From Bacteroidales bacterium UBA7569 (lineage in GTDB: Bacteria; Bacteroidota; Bacteroidia; Bacteroidales; Paludibacteraceae): a stretch of DNA of 12,348 nt. The position numbers and the translations under genes were made by a program. Below the pieces are notes generated by a model that was not told the origin of the DNA, did not search any database, and worked only from the letters and a program-made list of their open reading frames with translations. The DNA lies in NCBI GenBank assembly GCA_002477945.1, contig DLLF01000008.1, positions 1-12,348 on the forward strand, given 5' to 3'. This document shows, in pieces, positions 6,356-12,348 of the stretch. Each line of letters opens with the position of its first letter. Within the stretch, counting starts at the first letter, position 1.

Positions 6356-6393
6356 GCTGGCAGCCCGTGCGGAGGTGAAAGCCCGCACGCAGC
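6356..6393 (+). promoter_or_regulatory. Hairpin motif copy 2 before the membrane protein gene
   Basis: CGTGCGG (6366-6372) pairs with CCGCACG (6383-6389), 7 perfect pairs, around the loop AGGTGAAAGC. An outer GCTG (6356-6359) can pair with CAGC (6390-6393). The core GGAGGTGAAAGCCC differs from copy 1 at 4703-4716 by one base, while outer stem positions changed from GGGT/ACCC to GTGC/GCAC and kept pairing. It begins immediately after a stop codon and ends 44 nt before the next ATG, in the 82-nt spacer. No T run follows. Regulatory role unknown. Confidence 0.5.
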
Positions 6394-6437
6394 ACAATTA
6401 AACAACCAACCCCGAAACATTTTAACACACAACCATT

Positions 6438-6980
6438 ATGACACCTTATTTCATCCTTATCCTCTCGGCGGTCCTGCTGTTTGCCGTCTATAACTATGCC
6501 GCCATCCGTCTCTTCGGCATACCCGTCTCCCTATCCGAGACGTTCTACCTCTACCAAAAAGAGCAGAAAAACATCGGCTATGTCTTCACCGCCATGATGT
6601 TCTGTATGGTGCTGCTGCTTCTGCCTGCGTGGCTCACTATAAGCGACGCTGCGGGAGGTTGGGAAAAGAATTTCACTTTTCTCGCATTTCTCGCTGCAGG
6701 CAGCATAGCCTTTGTGGGTGCAGCCCCTGCTTTCCGCGGCTGTGTGCTGGAAAGCAAGGTACACAGCATATCCGCCAAGTGTGCCGCCGCTTTCAGTCTG
6801 CTATGGTGCTGCGTGGTATGCTGGCGGATAGCCTATATCGTACCTGTTGCGGCAGCAGTGGTGTGGGCAACCGCTTTCGCTACCAAGACCGCCAAGAGGT
6901 GCAGCGTCTATTGGTGGGAGATGTGCGCCTTTGTAGCCACGTTTGCCACTATCATAACAGGCTGCATACGACTGATGTAG
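6438..6980 (+). CDS. Polytopic membrane protein of the lysis cassette
   Basis: A 180-residue, strongly hydrophobic protein with about six predicted membrane helices, near residues 3-22, 47-67, 79-98, 114-129, 132-148 and 160-177. The hydrophilic loop at 33-46 (SETFYLYQKEQKNI) and short charged turns (WEKN, TKTAKR) separate them. Cys and Trp are frequent (e.g. LLWCCVVCWR). There is no enzymatic motif. Genes of this type sit beside lysins in Bacteroidales phages, so a holin-like or superinfection-related role is possible, but six helices is more than a classical holin. It has an 82-nt leader holding hairpin copy 2 and the octamer TAAACAAC. Family not recognised. Confidence 0.6.
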   Translation: MTPYFILILSAVLLFAVYNYAAIRLFGIPVSLSETFYLYQKEQKNIGYVFTAMMFCMVLLLLPAWLTISDAAGGWEKNFTFLAFLAAGSIAFVGAAPAFRGCVLESKVHSISAKCAAAFSLLWCCVVCWRIAYIVPVAAAVVWATAFATKTAKRCSVYWWEMCAFVATFATIITGCIRLM

Positions 6981-7017
6981 CCCATATACAGACAACCCGA
7001 AATAAACAACCTATTAT

Positions 7018-7383
7018 ATGGAATGGATTAACATCATAGTCTCGGCGGTGTGTGCGCTGATAGGCGCACTGGGCGGGGGCAGCCTGCTCTACATCAAGAC
7101 GAACCGCCAACTCAAAAAGGTGGAGGTGGTACACAGCCAGGCGGACGAGTGGAAACGGCTCTATGAGGAGAGCGAGGACGAGCGCAAAGCCCTGTCGGAA
7201 AAGGTGGACAAACTCTACAAGGAGCAGCACACCGACCGCAACACCATCAACCGCCTCGAACTGGAGGTGCAGAAACTGAACTGGTATCGCTGTACTATCA
7301 ACGGCTGCAAGAACCGCCGACCGCCACACGTGTACAACAGCGACGGAGTGGAACTCGAAGCCGTCAAAATCCCGCAACAATGA
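7018..7383 (+). CDS. Membrane-anchored coiled-coil protein, lysis cassette
   Basis: A 121-residue protein with one N-terminal membrane helix (4-25, including ALIGALGGGSLLYI) and then a long charged heptad-like region (about 30-88, with KRLYEESEDERKALSEKVDK) ending in a small Cys module, NWYRCTINGCKNRRPP (C92 and C97). The C-terminus is polar. One helix plus coiled coil plus CxxxxC is frequent in Bacteroidales phage lysis regions. It could be an inner-membrane spanin-like or holin-associated protein. Its stop codon overlaps the next start (ATGA), so the two are likely coupled. The leader has TAAACAAC 7 nt before the ATG. Function is inferred from topology and place. Confidence 0.6.
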   Translation: MEWINIIVSAVCALIGALGGGSLLYIKTNRQLKKVEVVHSQADEWKRLYEESEDERKALSEKVDKLYKEQHTDRNTINRLELEVQKLNWYRCTINGCKNRRPPHVYNSDGVELEAVKIPQQ

Positions 7384-7496
7384 GAACCGACATTCGCCGC
7401 ATATCGTACACCCTGCGTTGTATCATAGCCTTGCCGTTCTTTGCACTGGGTATGGTGTTTATGGGTCTGTGGGCAATCATCACGGGTAGAGACTGA
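7380..7496 (+). CDS. 38-residue single-helix membrane peptide
   Basis: A very short frame, MRTDIRRISYTLRCIIALPF continuing to ...GRD, starting within the upstream stop (ATGA overlap, 4 nt). A basic N-terminus (five Arg or Lys-like positive residues in the first 13) precedes one membrane helix at about 14-35 (IIALPFFALGMVFMGLWAII) and a short polar end. The shape, size and coupling to the previous gene, just upstream of the lysin gene, fit a mini-holin or antiholin-like peptide. No family could be named. The overlap and the strong basic-then-hydrophobic pattern argue that it is real despite its size. Confidence 0.5.
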   Translation: MRTDIRRISYTLRCIIALPFFALGMVFMGLWAIITGRD

Positions 7497-7508
7497 TAAA
7501 ACACGGGT

Positions 7509-7572
7509 GGATGTCCTGTGGATGTCCTGTGGATAGCCCATTCCTAATTCGTAATTCGTCATTCATAATTAG
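7509..7572. repeat. Short tandem repeats before the lysin gene
   Basis: Two repeat types fill the 78-nt spacer. GGATGTCCTGT occurs twice without a gap (7509-7519, 7520-7530), followed by GGAT. Next come four AT-rich heptads at 7545-7572: TAATTCG, TAATTCG, TCATTCA and TAATTAG, whose ends (CTAATT at 7544-7549, AATTAG at 7567-7572) are inverted copies. AT-rich heptads of this kind are common in Bacteroidota intergenic DNA. They end 2 nt before the lysin ATG and could supply the A/T-rich initiation region. The 11-nt unit may be slippage-prone. Confidence 0.55.
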
Positions 7573-7574
7573 CA

Positions 7575-7997
7575 ATGAACCTGACCGAGCATTTTACATT
7601 GACCGAGTTTGTGCGCAGCGAGACGGCGGAGCGCAAGCATATCGACAACACGCCCACGGTGGAAGTGGTGGCAAACCTGCGTGCCTTGTGCCGCAATGTC
7701 CTCGAACCCGCCCGAGTGTCTTTCGGTGCGCCCATATACATCACCAGCGGCTACCGCTGCCCCGCACTCAATGCAGCCGTGGGCGGCAAACCGACCAGCC
7801 GACACCTCCGCGGCGAAGCAGCCGACTTGCAGGTACAGGGCGTGAAGAACCTGCGCAAACTCTACAACGCCATCAAGTCCCACGGTGTCTTCGACCAACT
7901 CCTCTACGAGACCAACAAGTCGGGAGCAAAATGGATACACGTGTCCTACACCTCCTACAGCAACCGCCACCAAGCAATAGACAACTACAAAGCATAG
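7575..7997 (+). CDS. M15 family peptidase, probable phage endolysin
   Basis: A 140-residue protein of the peptidase M15A (D-Ala-D-Ala carboxypeptidase-like) type, which cuts peptide cross-links in peptidoglycan. Key motifs: FTLTEFVRSETA at the N-terminus, ITSGYRCPALNAAVGG at 56-71, SRHLRGEAADL at 75-85 with the zinc ligands H77 and D84, and KWIHVSY at 119-125 with the third zinc ligand H122. All catalytic-site residues expected for the family are present, and the length is normal for the stand-alone phage form. There is no signal peptide, so release must depend on a holin-type partner, and the small membrane proteins upstream are the obvious candidates. It is the last gene of the GC-richer cassette and is followed by a stem-loop. 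Confidence 0.85.
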   Translation: MNLTEHFTLTEFVRSETAERKHIDNTPTVEVVANLRALCRNVLEPARVSFGAPIYITSGYRCPALNAAVGGKPTSRHLRGEAADLQVQGVKNLRKLYNAIKSHGVFDQLLYETNKSGAKWIHVSYTSYSNRHQAIDNYKA

Positions 7998-8013
7998 ACC
8001 TCCGCCGGTCTAT
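7994..8013 (+). terminator. Stem-loop after the lysin, weak terminator candidate
   Basis: ATAGACC (7994-8000) and GGTCTAT (8007-8013) are perfect inverted copies around the 6-nt loop TCCGCC. The stem includes the lysin stop codon TAG. No T run follows, so it is not a classical intrinsic terminator. It may protect the 3' end or attenuate read-through between the lysis cassette and the tail chaperone gene. Confidence 0.35.
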
Positions 8014-8031
8014 TGGCGAAAGTAGGCAAAA

Positions 8032-8046
8032 GTTTAATTATTAAAC
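8032..8046. promoter_or_regulatory. Perfect AT palindrome before the tail chaperone gene
   Basis: GTTTAAT (8032-8038), a central T and ATTAAAC (8040-8046) form a 15-bp odd palindrome ending 7 nt before the ATG at 8054. It could be a dimeric repressor site, a small leader hairpin or only the A/T-rich initiation region. The overlapping octamer TAAACAAC (8042-8049) also occurs before the genes at 6438 and 7018. No -7/-33 promoter was found in this spacer. Confidence 0.35.
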
Positions 8047-8053
8047 AACGACC

Positions 8054-8776
8054 ATGGATAATGATAAACGCAATATCGAAAGCGAAGTGGTAGATGCGAT
8101 TTTAGAGAAACCCATTCCGTTCACCATTGATAATGGTCGTTTATTCTATCTTTACCAGCCATCGCTCGGTATCAGCCTGTTGGTGGGGCAACTGCTGCAA
8201 GACCTGCAACTCAATCAGCAACTGCTTGCTATCAACCGACAAGCGGAGATATTACGTGCGTGCATTGACCAACGCGACCTCGTATTGCGTATCGTCAGTC
8301 TCCACACATTTGCCCGCCGGAGCGATGTGCTTCAAGAAAACAAGTTACAGGCTCGCATTAGCGAGTTATCCGTACTTTCGGCAAGCGACCTCGCAACACT
8401 CGCGGTGGCTATCCTATCATGGGACAACCGGCAAGAAGCGTTCATTAAACGTTTCAAACTTGACAAAGAGCGCAAGACGCGCGAGAAGATATATGCCTAC
8501 AAGAAAAAGAAAGGCGGCTCGATGACCTTTGGCGGAAAGTCTGCCTATGGTTTGGTGCTTGATACTGCGTGCGAACGCTATGGCTGGGAACTCGGCTACG
8601 TCCTATGGGGTGTGTCGGTTCTCAATCTTAATATGCTATTAACTGACAGCGTACAGTCTGTATATCTGTCAAAAGACGAAGCAAAAGAAGCACACGTTTC
8701 AACAGACGGTGTTTATCTTGACGCTCGCGACCCGAAACAACTCCGAGAAATCAGCCGACTAATCAACGGCAAATAA
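8054..8776 (+). CDS. Putative tail assembly chaperone
   Basis: A 240-residue mainly helical protein lying directly before the tape measure gene, the standard place of tail assembly chaperones, which coat the tape measure during tail building. The N-terminal part reads FTIDNGRLFYLYQPSLGISL and VGQLLQDLQLNQQLL. A basic linker (KRFKLDKERKTREKIYAYKK) follows near 130-153. The C-terminal part has FGGKSAYGLVLDTACERYGW and YVLWGVSVLNLNMLLTDSVQ. Many phages make two chaperone forms by frameshift. Here one uninterrupted frame holds both a leading domain and a tail-like second domain, and no canonical slippery heptamer was seen (the A run at 8503-8507 is too short). Family not confirmed; the call rests on position and shape. 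Confidence 0.5.
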   Translation: MDNDKRNIESEVVDAILEKPIPFTIDNGRLFYLYQPSLGISLLVGQLLQDLQLNQQLLAINRQAEILRACIDQRDLVLRIVSLHTFARRSDVLQENKLQARISELSVLSASDLATLAVAILSWDNRQEAFIKRFKLDKERKTREKIYAYKKKKGGSMTFGGKSAYGLVLDTACERYGWELGYVLWGVSVLNLNMLLTDSVQSVYLSKDEAKEAHVSTDGVYLDARDPKQLREISRLINGK

Positions 8777-8797
8777 CCTCATAAAACGCAAACGAAT

Positions 8798-11700
8798 ATG
8801 GCAGATGGTGCATTACATTTTGTAGCCACACAAGACAACAGACAGGTGATTGCCTCATTGGAACAGATGAGGCAAGGGTTCTCTCAAATGGCAAGCGCAG
8901 CCCAACAATCGGGAACGGAACTTGATGGCACTTTCGAGCAACTTAAATCAACTATTGCTAAGACCGCAGGCAGCATAGCCACTATCGGAACAGCAATGGA
9001 GTTGAGCAAGAAAATAGCGACTGTACGGGGCGAGTTCCAACAATTGGAAATTGCTTTCAGCACAATGCTCGGAAGCGGAGAAAAAGCCAACAAGTTGATG
9101 ACACAACTCACGCAAACCGCTGCCAAAACACCTTTCGACCTGAAAGGCGTAGCCAATGGGGCTAAACAGTTGCTTGCCTATGGTATAGCCGCTGATGATG
9201 TCAACGACACACTCATTCATCTCGGAGATATAGCAGCGGGCTTGTCTATTCCGCTCAACGATATGGTTATGCTCTACGGAACAACTATGGTGCAAGGGCG
9301 TATGTTTACGCAAGACTTGCGGCAATTCCAAGGGCGAGGTGTACCGCTAATGGAAGCACTGGCAAACACGATGGGCGTTACCAAAGACGCTGTTACCGAA
9401 CTCGTCTCGCAGGGCAAGGTAGGGGCTGCCGAATTCCAAACCGCCCTTACGTCCCTCACGGCAGAGGGCGGAAAGTTCGGTGGGCTGATGAACGAACAGT
9501 CCAAGTCTATTACTGGACAGATAAGCAATATCCAAGACGGCATCGATATGATGTTCAATGAGATAGGGCAGAAGTCGGAGGGTGCTATCAATACCGCGCT
9601 GTCAGGTGTCTCTAAACTCGTAGAGAATTATGAAACGGTCGGAACGGCAGTCCTTGCCCTTGCAGGCACATACGGGACATACCGTGCTGCGCTTATGCTT
9701 GTTGCTGCTGTGGAAAAAGCACACACCAATATGCTTAAAGCCGCTGTACTCGAAAAGCACCTTGCCACTGCTGCCAACATCACTTTATCCAATTCGGACG
9801 CTATGGCAGCGGCACGCAAATCTCTCTTTACCAAGACTATCAAACTCAATACAAAAGCCGTTCTGAAGAATACCGCTGCTATGCTTACCAACCCCGCTGT
9901 ACTCATTACCGCAGGGCTTGTCGCTCTTTGCGCTACAGTCTATGCCGTCACCAAGGCTCTTAATACGCAAGCACTGGCGCAGGAACGTGTCAACAAACTC
10001 AACGAACAGCAAAAAGAGCAGCGCGAACAAACAAAGAACGAGGCTGACCAAGCCATTGCCACCATACAATCCGAAACGGCTACCGTATATGAGAAAGCAA
10101 AGGCTTACCAGACGCTCCAAAAAATTATGCCCCAACTCACAGAGCAATACACCCAAGCGCAAATCGCCAATCTCCAACTCTCCGATGCGCAAAAAGAGGT
10201 TGCAGCCAATATAGAAAACTTGGAGTTTGAGCAGAAAGCGCAAGAAATAGCCAAAACGACTAAGACTATAGAGGACTATGAGAAGCAGTTGGATATTATG
10301 ATGAGTATGCCTAACGGAGCAGCAGGCGCAGGAGTGGTTGCCAATAAACTCGCCACTGAGAAAAAGGTCTTGGAGCAACTCCGCAAGGAATACAACGCTA
10401 TGCTCAAACTTCGCGAGCAGGCTCTGTTCGATGCGCAACCCGCTGAAGTGAAAATAGCCAAGTTTACTGCCGACAAAAACGCTGCACAAGAGCAGTTGGA
10501 CGCGCTGCAACTGCAAGCCGAGAAAGCCGCTGCCAAAGCAAAGGCGGCTTGGGAAAGCAACCCGCTCAACCAATGGAAAATCTCTGTAGGTATCACTTTC
10601 GAGCAAGAAGCAGCAAACAACCAGTCGCTATTGGGTGGCGAGTATAATATGCTACAACCACTCATCAAGGGGCTGCAACGGCAAATACAAGAAACCGACA
10701 ACCAACTGCAAAGCCTCTCCGCAAATACCTCCAAGCAAACTCTACCGCAACTCATATCGGATATTCTTGCAGCCGAAAAAAACGTAGAACAGGCTCGGAA
10801 GACCTATGCCAACGACATGAACGACACCAATAAATCCAATGTCGAAAATGCCGAAGCAAGTCTCAAAACGCTGACCGATGACTACAAGACTGCTACCAAC
10901 ACTGCGTGGGTCGATACCAAAAGTATGTACGAAAACATTGCCAAAGCACGGCAACAGGCTCTCAATGAGAGGCAACAGGTGATGAACTCCACTATCCAGG
11001 CGGAGCGTGCGCAACGAGAAGCCAACTATTGGCAGACCATTAAGGAAATCAACCAAGAGGAAGCAGCCTATAAAAAAGCACATAACGGGCGCACGAGTTC
11101 GGAGTTTGATTTGAAACGTGAGAACGCCACAATGCAGTTCGACATCGATATGAGCAATTTCGACAAGGACTTCGAGGAGTGGAAACGCACATTTGAGCAA
11201 GAAACAATGCAAATCAAAGTTGATATGCAAAATGACGAAGCACAGAATGCTCTCAACAATGCACAGTCTGTCGCCGAACAAATACAGCGGCAAAACGAAC
11301 TCTATCAAAAGCAAATCGAACTGAAGAAACAAGCCAATCAGCAAGAAGCCGATGACGAGGTGCGCAATAAATACGGAGATGCAACGCTCACTGATTTCCG
11401 TGCGTTCTCTGCCGATAAAAACAATCAGGCTATCCTTTTTTCTTTCCGCAATGCAACGGGTGCAGAGGACAAAAAGAAAGCGGCTGAAGACTCCGGACTG
11501 TCAGAGGCTTTGCTTGCTACATATTCCGAAATGGAGCAGATATACGAAGCCTATGCCAAACGGCTCGACCTTACTATACAGCAGACCACGCAGCAGCACA
11601 ATGCCGATATGCTCCAACAAGACCTCGACCGCTACACCTCCTACCTCGACCAAACGCTCACGTTGGAGGAGCAGTATCAGAAGCGTCTTGCGGACATACG

Positions 11701-12348
11701 TGCGCAGTACGGTCTTGCCGAAGATGCCGACCTGTCGCAATACGGCACAGACACCGCCATCGGCAGAGATGTAGCCGCTGCCACTACCGAGCGCAACCGA
11801 GCACAGGAAATAGTCAATCGCGACACGAACATCGGCGGCAAAGACACCAAGTGGGTACAAGACCTCGCCAACCTCGGTGCTGATGTGGCAGGCAAGGCTA
11901 TGGAGGAGGTGCGGGCTATCTACGACCAATTCATCAAAGAGGTAGAACAGCAAATAGAGACTACCACCCAAGAACGCGACACAGCCCAAGCCAATATCAC
12001 TGCCGAGAAAGACTTCCAAGCCACCGCCGAGCAGCAACTGACAGATGTAAACGCACAACTCTCCACCGAGAACCTGCCGCCCGAAGAACAGCAAGCCCTA
12101 CTTGAACAGCGTGCCGTACTCGAACAGCAGATAGCGGAGAGTAAAGAACGACAGGCAGCAGCGGAAGCCGCTATGACAGGCAGTCAGCAGACCCTCAACC
12201 AACTGACGCAGGTACGTGGCAAGGCGGAGAGCGCAGCGGCTAATGCCACAAGCAACGCCTCTACCAAGACGCAAAAGCAGATGCAGAAAACCAAGCGCAC
12301 AACCGCTTCCCTCGTTGATGCTTTCGCTGCCGTCAAAGACTCGGCAAA
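8798..12348 (+). CDS. Tape measure protein, partial at right edge
   Basis: The frame is open from the ATG at 8798 to the window end, at least 1183 residues with no stop. Residues about 72-262 form the conserved N-terminal tape measure domain: EFQQLEIAFSTMLGSGEKAN, AKTPFDLKGVANGAKQLLAY, GDIAAGLSIPLNDMVMLYGT, VQGRMFTQDLRQFQGRGVPL and EQSKSITGQISNIQDGIDMM. Hydrophobic segments at about 281-303 and 365-387 probably help DNA pass the host membrane. From about 390 to the edge the chain is Gln/Glu/Lys/Ala-rich, helical and coiled-coil, as expected for the ruler that sets tail length and fills the tube. The large size suggests a long siphovirus tail. The C-terminus, and any lytic domain there, lies outside. 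Confidence 0.88.
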   Translation, partial: MADGALHFVATQDNRQVIASLEQMRQGFSQMASAAQQSGTELDGTFEQLKSTIAKTAGSIATIGTAMELSKKIATVRGEFQQLEIAFSTMLGSGEKANKLMTQLTQTAAKTPFDLKGVANGAKQLLAYGIAADDVNDTLIHLGDIAAGLSIPLNDMVMLYGTTMVQGRMFTQDLRQFQGRGVPLMEALANTMGVTKDAVTELVSQGKVGAAEFQTALTSLTAEGGKFGGLMNEQSKSITGQISNIQDGIDMMFNEIGQKSEGAINTALSGVSKLVENYETVGTAVLALAGTYGTYRAALMLVAAVEKAHTNMLKAAVLEKHLATAANITLSNSDAMAAARKSLFTKTIKLNTKAVLKNTAAMLTNPAVLITAGLVALCATVYAVTKALNTQALAQERVNKLNEQQKEQREQTKNEADQAIATIQSETATVYEKAKAYQTLQKIMPQLTEQYTQAQIANLQLSDAQKEVAANIENLEFEQKAQEIAKTTKTIEDYEKQLDIMMSMPNGAAGAGVVANKLATEKKVLEQLRKEYNAMLKLREQALFDAQPAEVKIAKFTADKNAAQEQLDALQLQAEKAAAKAKAAWESNPLNQWKISVGITFEQEAANNQSLLGGEYNMLQPLIKGLQRQIQETDNQLQSLSANTSKQTLPQLISDILAAEKNVEQARKTYANDMNDTNKSNVENAEASLKTLTDDYKTATNTAWVDTKSMYENIAKARQQALNERQQVMNSTIQAERAQREANYWQTIKEINQEEAAYKKAHNGRTSSEFDLKRENATMQFDIDMSNFDKDFEEWKRTFEQETMQIKVDMQNDEAQNALNNAQSVAEQIQRQNELYQKQIELKKQANQQEADDEVRNKYGDATLTDFRAFSADKNNQAILFSFRNATGAEDKKKAAEDSGLSEALLATYSEMEQIYEAYAKRLDLTIQQTTQQHNADMLQQDLDRYTSYLDQTLTLEEQYQKRLADIRAQYGLAEDADLSQYGTDTAIGRDVAAATTERNRAQEIVNRDTNIGGKDTKWVQDLANLGADVAGKAMEEVRAIYDQFIKEVEQQIETTTQERDTAQANITAEKDFQATAEQQLTDVNAQLSTENLPPEEQQALLEQRAVLEQQIAESKERQAAAEAAMTGSQQTLNQLTQVRGKAESAAANATSNASTKTQKQMQKTKRTTASLVDAFAAVKDSA

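Noticed and set aside
7511..8044. Forward frame overlapping the lysin gene
   Set aside because: It gives an Arg/Pro/Gln-rich chain without motifs, while the other frame carries a complete M15 active site.
9628..12094. Several long minus-strand frames opposite the tape measure gene
   Set aside because: They are rich in Leu, Cys, Phe and Ser without recognisable domains or start context, and mirror the coiled-coil codons of the tape measure gene, which has strong family motifs.

Overview
The window is part of the structural (late) gene block of a tailed phage or prophage of a Bacteroidota host, most likely Bacteroidales. Evidence for the host group: a TTG-N20-TATCTTTG promoter of the Bacteroides sigma-AB type lies just before the first gene, start codons are preceded by A-rich leaders instead of Shine-Dalgarno sequences, the capsid protein ends in a BACON-like Ig domain, and the spacer before the lysin carries AT-rich heptad repeats. 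All genes read left to right. Terminase and portal are not in the window. The morphology should be a long non-contractile (siphovirus) tail, because there is a tail tube and tape measure but no sheath gene here.

Layout. (1) 1-2530: promoter, scaffold-like protein, head decoration protein and major capsid protein. (2) 2544-4073: four small, tightly packed and partly overlapping head-to-tail connection genes: adaptor, head closure, HK97-gp10-like tail completion and tail terminator. (3) 4131-4652: tail tube protein. (4) 4653-5699: a structured spacer and two unrecognised genes in AT-richer DNA. (5) 5700-5807: a non-coding spacer with three tandem hairpins sharing one loop, and a consensus Bacteroides promoter pointing leftward into them. 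(6) 5808-7997: a GC-richer cassette of small membrane proteins, a Cys-rich mini-protein and an M15 peptidase that looks like the endolysin. This is a lysis cassette placed unusually in the middle of the tail genes. (7) 8054-12348: tail assembly chaperone candidate and the tape measure protein, which runs off the right edge still open.

The most interesting unexplained signals are non-coding. Two spacers (4653-4749 and 6356-6437) carry the same hairpin: the core GGAG[T/G]TGAAAGCCC is identical apart from one base, while the flanking stem bases differ and still pair. A second, unrelated family of three hairpins (loop TACA[A/T]T, stems closing with GA/TC, 6-nt spacers) marks the composition break at 5700-5769. 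Both look like candidate RNA elements and neither matches a family I can name. Protein functions in the connector region rest partly on gene order. Head, tail-tube, lysin and tape-measure calls rest on recognisable sequence.
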